Positions 1-7,818 of a stretch of 64,000 nt of DNA are shown one piece after another. Under the pieces are notes generated by a model, which had not been told where the DNA came from, ran no database searches, and saw nothing but the letters and a program-made list of their open reading frames with translations. Within the stretch, counting starts at the first letter, position 1. Every line of letters begins with the position of its first letter. Position numbers and translations under genes: made by a program. Origin of the DNA: Acidimicrobiaceae bacterium (lineage in GTDB: Bacteria; Actinomycetota; Acidimicrobiia; Acidimicrobiales; RAAP-2); the NCBI GenBank assembly GCA_003155135.1, contig PMFN01000028.1:36710-100709 (forward strand), in the 5' to 3' direction.

Positions 1-1276
1 GGTCGAGCCGGAACACGACGTCGGTGCCGCTGAGCGACGCCACGCCGAAGTGCTGGGCGAGCACGGCCTCGCCGATGCCCGAGTTCGAGCCGACGATGTA
101 CCCGCCGGGGTCGAAGCCCGACGGGGCGTAGGCGACCAGGCTCGATGCCAGGGCCCCGAGGACGGCCGTGCCGATGACCAGGGCGGCGACCGGCCGGCCC
201 GAGACTCGCGCCGCAATGCGACCCCACCGCCCGACTTTCGGCGGCCCCGGCTGCGGGGTGCTCGGCCAGAAGACGGCGCGGCCGAAGATGGAGAGGAGCG
301 CTGGGAAGAAGGTCAGTTCGACGACCAGGACCACGGCGATGCCGATCGCCAGCCCAGGGCCCACGCCCCGGTAGAGGCCGAAGCTGGCCACCACCAGGCT
401 CAGTAGGGCGGCGATGACGGTCAGCGCCGAGAAGGAGATCGACTCCCCCACACGCTCGACCGAGGCGATGATCGCCTCGTCGGCCGACAGGCCCCGTCGG
501 AGGTTCTCTCGGTAGCGGAAGATGAGGAACAGGCCGTAGTCGGTGCCTGCCCCGAGCACGAGCGCCGTGAGCAGCAGCTGCATCAACGATGAGATCTGCA
601 CGCCGAACTTCGAGGACTCGGCGATGAGCGGGCCGGCCAGTGCGAGTGCCAGCCCCGCCGGGGCCAGGGTAACGAGCGGTGCGAGAGCAGAGCGAAACGC
701 CAGGGCCAGCAGCACGAGGATGAAGATGGCCGAGAGCAGCTGGACATGGTTGGCGGTGTGGTTGCCTGCCGCCTGCTGGTCCACCAGTTCGGGCAGCGGT
801 CCGGTCAAGAAGATCCCGAATCCGGGCAGCTCCTCCTGCGAGAGGATCCCGCGGACCGATGCCACTGCCGCTGCCCCCGCATGCCCCCCGCCTTCGGTCG
901 CGTTGGAGAACTCGATGATCGCCGTGCGCGCCTGGCCGTCAGCCGAGACCGCCGCATCGCGTACCGAGACCACGTTGGCGACGTGGCGCGCCTCGCGCTC
1001 GACGGCGTCGAAGCGATCGTTGTCCACAGCAGTGAGCGCCCGGTCTTGGCGTGTGGCAACGAGGGTGCCGACCTGCGTGTTGCCCCCGAGAAAGGGGGCG
1101 GCGAGCTGCGCGGCGCGCACGCTCGGCGAGTTGGTGGGCAAAAAGGCGGTGGTGTCGTTCTTGATGACGCCGCCGATCCCGGGGAGCAAGAGCACGGCGA
1201 GGACGGTCGCGGCCACCCACCACACCACGATCACCCAACGGAAGCGGACGGAGAACCGTCCGATCGCCGCGAACAC
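1..1276 (-). CDS. MMPL/RND-family membrane transporter, N-terminal part
   Basis: Partial: the gene runs off the left edge, so only about 425 N-terminal residues are present. The product starts with a short cytoplasmic stretch and a first membrane helix rich in W, V and L. An extracytoplasmic domain of roughly 170 residues follows, then a tight cluster of helices that includes GAGTDYGLFLIFRYRE, the charged motif typical of MMPL proteins. The family exports lipids, siderophores or peptides using proton motive force. The GTG at 1276 was chosen because it lies just before the first helix. The frame stays open a little further upstream, so a start overlapping the epimerase end is possible. It follows the epimerase by 34 bp and may be co-transcribed. 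The substrate is unknown. Confidence 0.85.
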   Translation of the reverse strand, partial: MFAAIGRFSVRFRWVIVVWWVAATVLAVLLLPGIGGVIKNDTTAFLPTNSPSVRAAQLAAPFLGGNTQVGTLVATRQDRALTAVDNDRFDAVEREARHVANVVSVRDAAVSADGQARTAIIEFSNATEGGGHAGAAAVASVRGILSQEELPGFGIFLTGPLPELVDQQAAGNHTANHVQLLSAIFILVLLALAFRSALAPLVTLAPAGLALALAGPLIAESSKFGVQISSLMQLLLTALVLGAGTDYGLFLIFRYRENLRRGLSADEAIIASVERVGESISFSALTVIAALLSLVVASFGLYRGVGPGLAIGIAVVLVVELTFFPALLSIFGRAVFWPSTPQPGPPKVGRWGRIAARVSGRPVAALVIGTAVLGALASSLVAYAPSGFDPGGYIVGSNSGIGEAVLAQHFGVASLSGTDVVFRLD

Positions 1277-1310
1277 CGCTAGGACAGCACTGGTGGGACG
1301 GGACAGGTGC

Positions 1311-2339
1311 TCACGAGGCCAGTGCAGCTACGGCCAACTCGGCCATGCCCACCGTGAGGGGGGTCTCGGCCACAAAGCCCAGCTGGTGGCGGGCCCGCTC
1401 GGGGGAGGCCACGATGTGGCGCACGTCACCGAGGCGCCAGCGGCCGCTCACCCCAGGAGCGGGTGCGGGCCGACCTAGGGCCTCCCAAAGGGCGTTGGCG
1501 AGCTCCAAGATGGTCGCCGGCTGGCCACTCGCCACATTGAACGCCCCCTGCGCGCCCGGCGGGGCGCACAGCGCTGCGAGGTTGGCGCGAGCCACGTCGC
1601 GCACATGGACGAAGTCACGGCGTTGCCCGCCGTCCTCGAAGACCACCGGGGCCACTCCACGTCGTAATGCGCTCATGAAGATGCTCGCCACGCCCGAGTA
1701 CGGCGTGTCGAGCGGGGCCCTCGGCCCATAGACGTTGTGATAGCGCAGCGACAGTACCGAGGCGCCCGACTCCCGGCCGAAGGCGGCACACAGGTGCTCC
1801 TGGTGGACCTTGGTGGCGGCATAGACATTGCGCGGGTCGGCCGGCGACGACTCGTCGACTAGCGCCGGTTGGAGGTCGCCGCCGCACCGGGGACACGGGG
1901 GCTCGAAGCGGCCTTCGGCCAGTCGCTCGGGCGTGCGCGGCCCTGGGCGCACGATGCCGCAGCGCTCGCAGTGCCCAGCGCCCTCGCCGTAGTAGACCAT
2001 GCTCCCGGCCACCACGAGGCGACCAGTGAACTGCGCCTCGTCGAGCGCCGACAGCAGGACCGCGGTACCGAGATCGTTGTCGTTCACGTAGTCGACAACG
2101 TCGGCGAAGCGCACCCCGAGCCCAACGCGCGCCGCCTGGTGGCTGATGGCGTCGACACCGTCGAGGAGCCCGGCCCATGTGGCGGGCTCGCGGATGTCGG
2201 CGAGCACATAGCGAGCCGACGGGTTCTCGAACTCCGAGGCGACCCGGTCGACGACCACCACGTCGTGGCCCTCGTCCACGAGGAGGTCGACCAGGTGGGA
2301 GCCGATGAAGCCCGAGCCGCCCGTGACGAGGACCCTCAC
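1311..2339 (-). CDS. NAD-dependent nucleotide-sugar epimerase/dehydratase with Cys4 insert
   Basis: An extended short-chain dehydrogenase of 342 residues. The Rossmann glycine motif GGSGFIG lies at residues 7-13 and the catalytic Tyr-x3-Lys (NVYAATK) at about 173-177. Between the core strands sits an insert with two CxxC pairs (Cys124/127 and Cys149/152) that should bind zinc. To my knowledge such an insert occurs in dTDP-rhamnose 4-epimerase-like (WbiB-type) proteins, but the substrate cannot be fixed from sequence. The GTG start at 2339 puts the beta1 strand VRVLVTGG at the N-terminus. It is divergent from the glycosyltransferase starting at 2509 and is probably functionally linked to it. 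Confidence 0.9.
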   Translation of the reverse strand: MRVLVTGGSGFIGSHLVDLLVDEGHDVVVVDRVASEFENPSARYVLADIREPATWAGLLDGVDAISHQAARVGLGVRFADVVDYVNDNDLGTAVLLSALDEAQFTGRLVVAGSMVYYGEGAGHCERCGIVRPGPRTPERLAEGRFEPPCPRCGGDLQPALVDESSPADPRNVYAATKVHQEHLCAAFGRESGASVLSLRYHNVYGPRAPLDTPYSGVASIFMSALRRGVAPVVFEDGGQRRDFVHVRDVARANLAALCAPPGAQGAFNVASGQPATILELANALWEALGRPAPAPGVSGRWRLGDVRHIVASPERARHQLGFVAETPLTVGMAELAVAALAS

Positions 2340-2496
2340 GGCGCCTGCACGCCGACGGGCACCCCGGCGCCAGCGCGCGTCGTTGTGGCGAACCTCACAG
2401 CTCGACGGTAGCGATGCGACGAGCCCGGTGGGCACAGCCTGGGCGAATTTAGAGATTCGTAATGGGCAAACGCGTCGTGCGCCGGGGGTTGCTCGG

Positions 2497-2502
2497 TACC
2501 GT
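2497..2502 (+). promoter_or_regulatory. Leaderless -10 box TACCGT
   Basis: TACCGT ends 6 nt before the GTG at 2509, so transcription would begin at or next to the start codon. No -35 element is recognisable. It supports the short start chosen for the glycosyltransferase. Confidence 0.45.
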
Positions 2503-2508
2503 GCCTCT

Positions 2509-3150
2509 GTGCCCGACGTGATCTTGCCCGTCCTGAACGAGGTGCAGGCACTGGGCTGGATCCTTCCCCGTCTCCCGGCCGGCTACCGGGCCATCGTCGT
2601 GGACAACGGGTCCGACGACGGCTCTGCCGCTCTCGCCACCGAGCTCGGTGCCGATGTCATCTGCGCGCCGGTGCGGGGCTTCGGCTCGGCGTGCTGGGCC
2701 GGGCTCCAGGCCGCCGAGGACGACATCGTCTGCTTCATGGACGCGGACGCCTCTCTCGACCCGGGCGACCTGCCACTCGTCGCCGGGCCGATCGCCGACG
2801 GTGCTTGTGACCTCATGCTGGGTTCGCGTGCGGCGCGCCGCGGCTCGTGGCCGCTGCACGCCCGCCTCGCCAACCTGGCGCTCATGGCCGAGGTGCGGCG
2901 CCGGAGCACTCTCACACTGCGCGACCTCGGGCCGATGCGTGCAGCGAGACGCCAGCCCCTGGTCGATCTCGGCATCGAGGACCGCCGCTCGGGATGGCCG
3001 CTCGAGATGGTGCTGCGGGCCGAGCGGGCCGGATGGCGCGTCGCCGAATGCCCCGTGCCCTATCACCCCCGCTCCGGGCGCTCCAAGGTCACCGGCACCG
3101 TGCGCGGCACCCTCCAGGCCGTCGGGGACATGGCGGCCCTCCTTCGATGA
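2509..3150 (+). CDS. Family 2 glycosyltransferase (dolichyl-phosphate-sugar synthase-like)
   Basis: A compact GT-A enzyme of 213 residues without membrane helices. The N-terminal strand VILPVLNE, the nucleotide-sugar motif VDNGSDDGS (about 31-39) and the metal-binding DAD (78-80) are all present. The C-terminal part contains RRSGWPLEMVLRAERAGW, the region that in DPM1-like enzymes lies near the acceptor site. It should move a sugar from a nucleotide donor to a lipid phosphate or other acceptor. It overlaps the next gene by ATGA and is first in a three-gene operon with a DUF2064 protein and a methyltransferase. The product of the pathway is not known. Confidence 0.88.
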   Translation: MPDVILPVLNEVQALGWILPRLPAGYRAIVVDNGSDDGSAALATELGADVICAPVRGFGSACWAGLQAAEDDIVCFMDADASLDPGDLPLVAGPIADGACDLMLGSRAARRGSWPLHARLANLALMAEVRRRSTLTLRDLGPMRAARRQPLVDLGIEDRRSGWPLEMVLRAERAGWRVAECPVPYHPRSGRSKVTGTVRGTLQAVGDMAALLR

Positions 3151-3815
3151 CCGATCCCGGGGGCTACCAGGTGGCCATCATGGCCAAATCGCCACGGCCG
3201 GGCACGGTCAAGACCCGCCTGTGCCCCCCACTCACCCCCGCACAGGCGGCCCGCCTCGCCACGGCAGCCATCCTCGACACCGTCGCCGCCGGCCTCTCGT
3301 CGCAGGCCAGGAGGGTTACCGTGGTGCTCGACGGGCCTCAAGGCCCGTGGCTGCCCAAGCGGGTCGAGGTGATCCCCCAGCGCACGGGGCCGTTCGGGGA
3401 CCGTCTGGCCGGTGCGATCGACGATGCCTGCTCGGAACTCGCGCTCCCGGTGCTGGTGATCGGCATGGACACCCCACAGGTCACCGGCGCGGGCCTCGAT
3501 GCGGCCGCGCTCCCCCTCCTGGAGGAAGCCGACGCGGTGCTCGGACCGGCCGAGGACGGTGGGTACTGGGTGATCGGGACGAACGAGCCGCACGCCGACA
3601 TGTTCGCCGGCGTGCCGATGAGCACCGATGCCACGTGTGCCGCACAGCGGGCCCAACTCCACCGCCTGGGATTGCGAGTGCGCGAGGTGGCCACCTTGCG
3701 CGACGTGGACGACTTCGACGACGCACTGAGCGCGGCGCTCATCGCCCCGCGCACACAGTTCGCAGCCGAGCTCGACCTCATGCTGGCCTTCATCGATGCA
3801 CCGGCGGCGATGTGA
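3147..3815 (+). CDS. DUF2064 / TIGR04282-type nucleotidyl- or glycosyltransferase
   Basis: A 222-residue protein with a CofC/MobA-like nucleotidyltransferase fold. Family marks seen are the N-terminal MAKSPRPGTVKTRL (about 12-25), GMDTPQ (106-111) and GPAEDGGYW (133-141). Members are annotated as TIGR04282 arsenosugar-type glycosyltransferases or simply DUF2064; activity is unproven for most. It overlaps its upstream neighbour by ATGA and its downstream neighbour by GTGA, so tight translational coupling is likely. The recurring combination of GT2, DUF2064 and methyltransferase suggests steps on one small molecule or glycolipid. Confidence 0.87.
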   Translation: MTDPGGYQVAIMAKSPRPGTVKTRLCPPLTPAQAARLATAAILDTVAAGLSSQARRVTVVLDGPQGPWLPKRVEVIPQRTGPFGDRLAGAIDDACSELALPVLVIGMDTPQVTGAGLDAAALPLLEEADAVLGPAEDGGYWVIGTNEPHADMFAGVPMSTDATCAAQRAQLHRLGLRVREVATLRDVDDFDDALSAALIAPRTQFAAELDLMLAFIDAPAAM

Positions 3816-4435
3816 CCGTCACGTTCTCGTCCACCTCGCACCTGCGCACCGAAGACGGGCGGCGCCTCGCGCTCGATGTGCGCAAGTGGCTCGCCCCCGC
3901 CGACCCGGTCGACGAGTCGCTCCTCGAGCGCGTGGTGGCGCCGGTGCTCGACGTGGGCTGCGGGCCCGGGCGCCACGTGCAGGCCCTGTTCCAGCGCGAC
4001 GTGGAGGCCCTCGGCCTCGACATCTCGCCGACTGCCGTGGCCATCGCCCGGCGAAACGGCGCGACGGTGCTGCAGCGATCGGTCTTCGACACGCTCCCCC
4101 ATCCGGGCCGCTGGCGGAGCGCGCTGCTGCTCGACGGGAGCATCGGGATCGGGGGCGACCCCGGCGCACTGTTGCGCCATGTGAGCGGTGCGCTGGCCGA
4201 CGAGAGCAGGATCCTGGTCGAGACCGAGGCCCCCGATGTCCGCTCCGAGAGCATGCTCGCCTGCATCGAGACGGCCTCGGGGCAGAGCCCATGGTTCTCG
4301 TGGGCACGCGTCTCGCACAGGGATCTCAGCAAGCTCGCCGCCGAGGCGGGGCTCGAGCTCGCCTGCGCCTGGGAGGACGCCGGGCGCTGGTTCGGCCAAC
4401 TCGAACGGTCGATGGCGACCGCGCTCAGCGCCTGA
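3812..4435 (+). CDS. Class I SAM-dependent methyltransferase
   Basis: A 207-residue Rossmann methyltransferase. Motif I, VLDVGCGPGRHV (about 45-56), and the acidic strand-2 end GLDIS are clear. The GTG start overlaps the stop of the DUF2064 gene by 4 bp. Its last 11 bp overlap the 3' end of the convergent polytopic glycosyltransferase gene. The acceptor is unknown. Operon context implies it methylates the product of the two upstream sugar-handling enzymes. Confidence 0.85.
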   Translation: MTVTFSSTSHLRTEDGRRLALDVRKWLAPADPVDESLLERVVAPVLDVGCGPGRHVQALFQRDVEALGLDISPTAVAIARRNGATVLQRSVFDTLPHPGRWRSALLLDGSIGIGGDPGALLRHVSGALADESRILVETEAPDVRSESMLACIETASGQSPWFSWARVSHRDLSKLAAEAGLELACAWEDAGRWFGQLERSMATALSA

Positions 4436-5954
4436 CGAACTCGAGGTAGGGGCGAAACGCCACGTCGGTGCGCGGGAAGAAGCACTGGTAGCAGGAGAAC
4501 ACCCGACCGCCGGGTTGGAACTGCGCAGCGAGGGCTGGCGCGAGCATGTCGATCTCACCCTTGTTGTCGAGGTAGACAACTCGAACGGACGGGTCATCGA
4601 GCGAGGAGGCAATGCTCGCGAGCAGGTCTCGCCGCGCCACCGTCGACGAGCTCCGCAAGACCTCGTGGACGGCCTCCCCCTGCGCCCAGGACGGCTTGCC
4701 GGCCATCGTCTCGTACCACGGGTGGTCCAAGACGATGACGTCGCCGGGCGTCGTCGCCACCCGGGCGATGAACTGGCGGCCCGCTGCGGCGTCAGCCGCC
4801 GTCGGGAGCAGGTGCGACGGGTGATCGCTCAACCAGGCCACCTGGACCACCACCACCGCCGCCAGCACCACCCCGACGAGGGCGGGGCGCCCCGCGCCGG
4901 CCCGGCGCAGCCCGTCGTAGCCGAGCGCCGCCCCGATGGCGACAGCCGCGTACAGCGGGAGCAGGACGTCACGGCCGCCGCCTGAGTGCAGCCGGGAGAC
5001 CCAGGACGCGCCGACCATGCCGGCGGTAGCGGCGAGCCAGAAGGGCCAGGCCGTCCTCGTGGCCTTCCTCGACCACCCGACGATGAGGCCGACGCCGGCG
5101 AGGGCGATGGCCCAGCCCACCGGGGCGAGCAGGTCGTGGGTGAAGAACTTCGTCCACTGCACCGAGTCGAGCGGCTGACCCGTGAGCTCGGTGTCGATGT
5201 AGTAGCGGTACCAGCCCGCAGTCGCGGTGTCGAGGATCACGGTGGACACCACGACCGCCAACCCAGCGGTTGCCGCCGCGGCCAGCCCGACCCGCCGACG
5301 CGTGACCACCAAGAAGACGAGCATCGGTGCGGCCGCCAAGAGGGCGGTCTGCTTCGTGAAGAAGCTGGCGAAGACGAGCAGCCCGACCAATGCCCCCCCT
5401 TGCCAGGTGGTCGCCCTCCTCGCTGCGGCCACCGCCGCCAAGAGGAGGAACAAGAAGAGCGAGTCGACACGCCCGATGTCGAGCCAAGCGCCGCCGACCT
5501 CGAAGGTGGCGGCGAACATCCCCGCGGCAAGCAATCCGGCCACCGCGTCGCCCGTCTCACGCCGGACCATGGTGAACAGCAGGGCGAAGCACCCGAGCGA
5601 GGAGAGGAACGACACGAGCCGCAGCGGCAGGAAGCCGAGGCCGGTCACGTGGGCGACGAGTGCCGACACCCAGAAGTACAGCGGCGTGTAGGAGTAGGCG
5701 ACGTAGTGCAGCGTGGGGGCGGTGTAGATCGGCTGGCCGTGCAGCACCCGCCCGACCATCTCGACACTGCCCCCCTCCATCCACTCGAGCTCGTAGCGAT
5801 AGCCGAGCTGGTGGGCCGCCACCCAGAGATAGACGGCGATGGGGACGACCGAGGCGCAGATGACGACGACGCGCGACAGGGCACCGAGACGCGAGCGCCG
5901 AGGGCGATCGCCGCCTTCGGCGCTCAGGCGCTCGCCGAGTGTGCTCGTCGCCAT
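4425..5954 (-). CDS. Polytopic membrane glycosyltransferase (GT-C / GT39-like)
   Basis: A 509-residue membrane protein with about 10-12 hydrophobic helices after a short charged N-terminus. The first extracytoplasmic loop carries acidic residues (YELEWMEGG), as in GT-C enzymes that use polyprenyl-phosphate sugars. The C-terminal 130 residues are soluble and contain VIVLDHPWYETMAG. It is third in an operon after the molybdopterin oxidoreductase and a small membrane protein, and its start lies 31 bp inside the preceding gene. A mannosyl- or arabinosyltransferase-like role is plausible. No precise substrate is claimed. Confidence 0.75.
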   Translation of the reverse strand: MATSTLGERLSAEGGDRPRRSRLGALSRVVVICASVVPIAVYLWVAAHQLGYRYELEWMEGGSVEMVGRVLHGQPIYTAPTLHYVAYSYTPLYFWVSALVAHVTGLGFLPLRLVSFLSSLGCFALLFTMVRRETGDAVAGLLAAGMFAATFEVGGAWLDIGRVDSLFLFLLLAAVAAARRATTWQGGALVGLLVFASFFTKQTALLAAAPMLVFLVVTRRRVGLAAAATAGLAVVVSTVILDTATAGWYRYYIDTELTGQPLDSVQWTKFFTHDLLAPVGWAIALAGVGLIVGWSRKATRTAWPFWLAATAGMVGASWVSRLHSGGGRDVLLPLYAAVAIGAALGYDGLRRAGAGRPALVGVVLAAVVVVQVAWLSDHPSHLLPTAADAAAGRQFIARVATTPGDVIVLDHPWYETMAGKPSWAQGEAVHEVLRSSSTVARRDLLASIASSLDDPSVRVVYLDNKGEIDMLAPALAAQFQPGGRVFSCYQCFFPRTDVAFRPYLEFVRR

Positions 5955-6385
5955 GACCAAAGGGCCAGGACGCCACAGACCAGCCAAACGGCGCAGAGCA
6001 CCGCAGCCAGACCGTGCGCGTAGTTCCATGGGAGACGGCTGAACCCCGCCCGGGGGCTCTTCCCCCAGCTCCCGACCAAGGGATAGGCGTAGAGGGTCAC
6101 CACTGCGCTGGCGATGAGCCCGACGTCGACCGGCACCCGGAGCCAGCCCGGCAGCACGTGCCGCACCCCGACGGCGACCAGCAGGACGATCGGCACCACG
6201 ATGGCGTCGTTCACGATGTTCGCCCCGATGAGCAGCCGTAGGACGGCGGGAGGATTCGACTGCTCGACGAGGCCGTGGAGGCCGAAGACGATGCCCGCCC
6301 AGCCCACCACCAGCGCGGCCCACATGAGCAGGCCGTGCGGTGCCTCCTCGGCTGCCTCTGGCGTCGGGAGTTCCGTACTGCTCAC
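5924..6385 (-). CDS. Small four-helix membrane protein, unknown function
   Basis: 153 residues with four hydrophobic segments (MWAALVVGWAGIVFGLHGL, a VVPIVLLVAVGV helix, GLIASAVVTLYAYPLVG and a C-terminal helix ending in Arg/His). I do not recognise a named family. The GTG start overlaps the stop of the molybdopterin oxidoreductase by GTGA, so the two are translationally coupled. It could be a partner subunit of that oxidoreductase or of the polytopic glycosyltransferase that follows. Confidence 0.72.
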   Translation of the reverse strand: MSSTELPTPEAAEEAPHGLLMWAALVVGWAGIVFGLHGLVEQSNPPAVLRLLIGANIVNDAIVVPIVLLVAVGVRHVLPGWLRVPVDVGLIASAVVTLYAYPLVGSWGKSPRAGFSRLPWNYAHGLAAVLCAVWLVCGVLALWSWRRAHSASA

Positions 6386-7773
6386 AGCACGACCACCGAG
6401 GTGATCCACTTCGTCTGGAGCACCCCCGGCCGGTCGGGCGCGATGAGCCGGACCGGGTAGCCGTGGTCGAGGTCGAGCACCGCACCGTTCAGCTCGAGGG
6501 CGAGCAACGTGTCGGGGTCCGACGTGTGCGCGCCGTCGACCACCGAGCTCGAGTACAGCCGGCCGGCGTCTTCGAGGGACTCGACCCGCACGCTCGCCCC
6601 CGGCACGGCCCCGACGATGCGCAGGAGGACCGGCATCGACACGCCTCGCCACGACGCGGCCGCGCTCCAACCCTCGACGCAGGTGATGGGCAGCCCTGCA
6701 TCTCGCTGGGGTAGGGCCCGCAGCTCGGCGAGGGTGAAGTCCTGGGGGCGGGCGCAGCGCCCGCTCACCCCCAGGCGGTAGGCGGGGTCGACGGCCGACG
6801 TCGTGACCCCGGCCTCGACCGCTGACTGGTTGACGGGCAGGTGCGCCGGGCCGACCGACGGGTTGCGCGGCGCGAGGGCGGCCAGCCGCTGCAACGGCGC
6901 GACCGTCTCGCCGGCGACGGTCAGAACGAGCACACCGGCGGTCGCGAACAGCGTCGCCACGAAGCCCCGACGCGAGAGTCGCGTGGCTCCGGTCATCGCC
7001 GGCACCGGGGCAGACTCTGTGGCCTCGGGCGTGAGGTCCACCTCCTCGGAGCTTCGAGCCATCGCCGGAACCGGCGCAGGCTCGGTGGCCTCGGGCGTGA
7101 GGTCCACCGCCTCCTCGGATCCTCGGGCGATCGCCTGGCTGGCGGTCGCCGCCTTGGCCGCGATGTGGATGACGAGGGCCCCGACCACCATCCACGCCGT
7201 CCAGAAGTGCGCTGTCGGGAAGAAGAACGGCATCGGGCTGTACCAGTAGTCGATGTTCGCCACACCGGTGATGAGCAGGAACAGGGATCCGCCCACCAAC
7301 GGGATGAGGCTCAGGCGCTCGAGCGCCTGAGCGACATTGCGGATGGGGGGCCAGGCGAAGAGCTTCGGCCAGACGGTCCAGAGCTTGCCGAGCAGGAGCG
7401 GGATCGTCGCGATCCCGGTGACCACGTGGACGCCTTCGGTGACCCGGTACAGGTTGACCGGGCGCGCCGGGAGGTGGAACCAGGTGGGCGGGTGCTGGGC
7501 GAGGTAGTCGACGAGGCCGGTGAGGAAGCACACGGTGAAGGCCACCCCGAGGGTGATGCCGAGCACCGAGGCCACCCACTCGTCGTGCAACGGGCTCTCG
7601 AAGCGGGCGTCGATGCGCTCGGACTGCTCCTTGGCTCGTCGGCTGAGTGGTTCCACTCTGGCGTGGACCGTAGCGGCGAGCCGCTCTCGCGCTCGGACCG
7701 CGGGCGCAGCAGGTGCCTCAGGATCGGGTTCGCCGGGTGTCCCCGGGTCCGACGCCACTTGCTCAGGGGGCAC
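6382..7773 (-). CDS. Membrane-anchored molybdopterin oxidoreductase (cytochrome b-like + sulfite-oxidase fold)
   Basis: 463 residues in three parts. Residues 67-210 hold four membrane helices with His at about 116, 189 and 203, resembling a di-haem cytochrome b561/YedZ-type anchor. A 22-residue unit repeated twice (about 217-260) forms a Pro/Ala linker. It is followed by an internal twin-arginine-like motif SRRGF (267-271) and a fifth hydrophobic stretch. The C-terminal 160 residues are the sulfite-oxidase molybdopterin fold with the likely Mo-ligand Cys365 in TCVEGWS. The enzyme should face the outside and pass electrons to or from the quinone pool; its substrate is unknown. The neighbouring genes provide molybdate uptake and cofactor synthesis. 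Confidence 0.85.
   Translation of the reverse strand: MPPEQVASDPGTPGEPDPEAPAAPAVRARERLAATVHARVEPLSRRAKEQSERIDARFESPLHDEWVASVLGITLGVAFTVCFLTGLVDYLAQHPPTWFHLPARPVNLYRVTEGVHVVTGIATIPLLLGKLWTVWPKLFAWPPIRNVAQALERLSLIPLVGGSLFLLITGVANIDYWYSPMPFFFPTAHFWTAWMVVGALVIHIAAKAATASQAIARGSEEAVDLTPEATEPAPVPAMARSSEEVDLTPEATESAPVPAMTGATRLSRRGFVATLFATAGVLVLTVAGETVAPLQRLAALAPRNPSVGPAHLPVNQSAVEAGVTTSAVDPAYRLGVSGRCARPQDFTLAELRALPQRDAGLPITCVEGWSAAASWRGVSMPVLLRIVGAVPGASVRVESLEDAGRLYSSSVVDGAHTSDPDTLLALELNGAVLDLDHGYPVRLIAPDRPGVLQTKWITSVVVL
6992..7123 (-). repeat. 66-bp tandem duplication in the oxidoreductase linker
   Basis: Two consecutive in-frame copies (6992-7057 and 7058-7123) encode the Pro/Ala-rich unit DLTPEATE-PAPVPAM. 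The copies differ at a few positions, so the duplication is not brand new. It lengthens the linker between membrane anchor and catalytic domain. Confidence 0.8.
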
Positions 7774-7779
7774 ATGATG

Positions 7780-7785
7780 ACGGTA
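7780..7785 (-). promoter_or_regulatory. Leaderless -10 box TACCGT
   Basis: TACCGT lies exactly 6 nt before the GTG start of the molybdopterin oxidoreductase at 7773. No convincing -35 element is visible. Confidence 0.45.
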
Positions 7786-7818
7786 TCTTCCGCCCGCGCG
7801 CAGAGAGCACTTCCGTTC

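Noticed and set aside
543..1478. Plus-strand open frame of 311 codons at the left edge
   Set aside because: Ser/Ala/Arg-rich antisense of the MMPL gene and the epimerase end.
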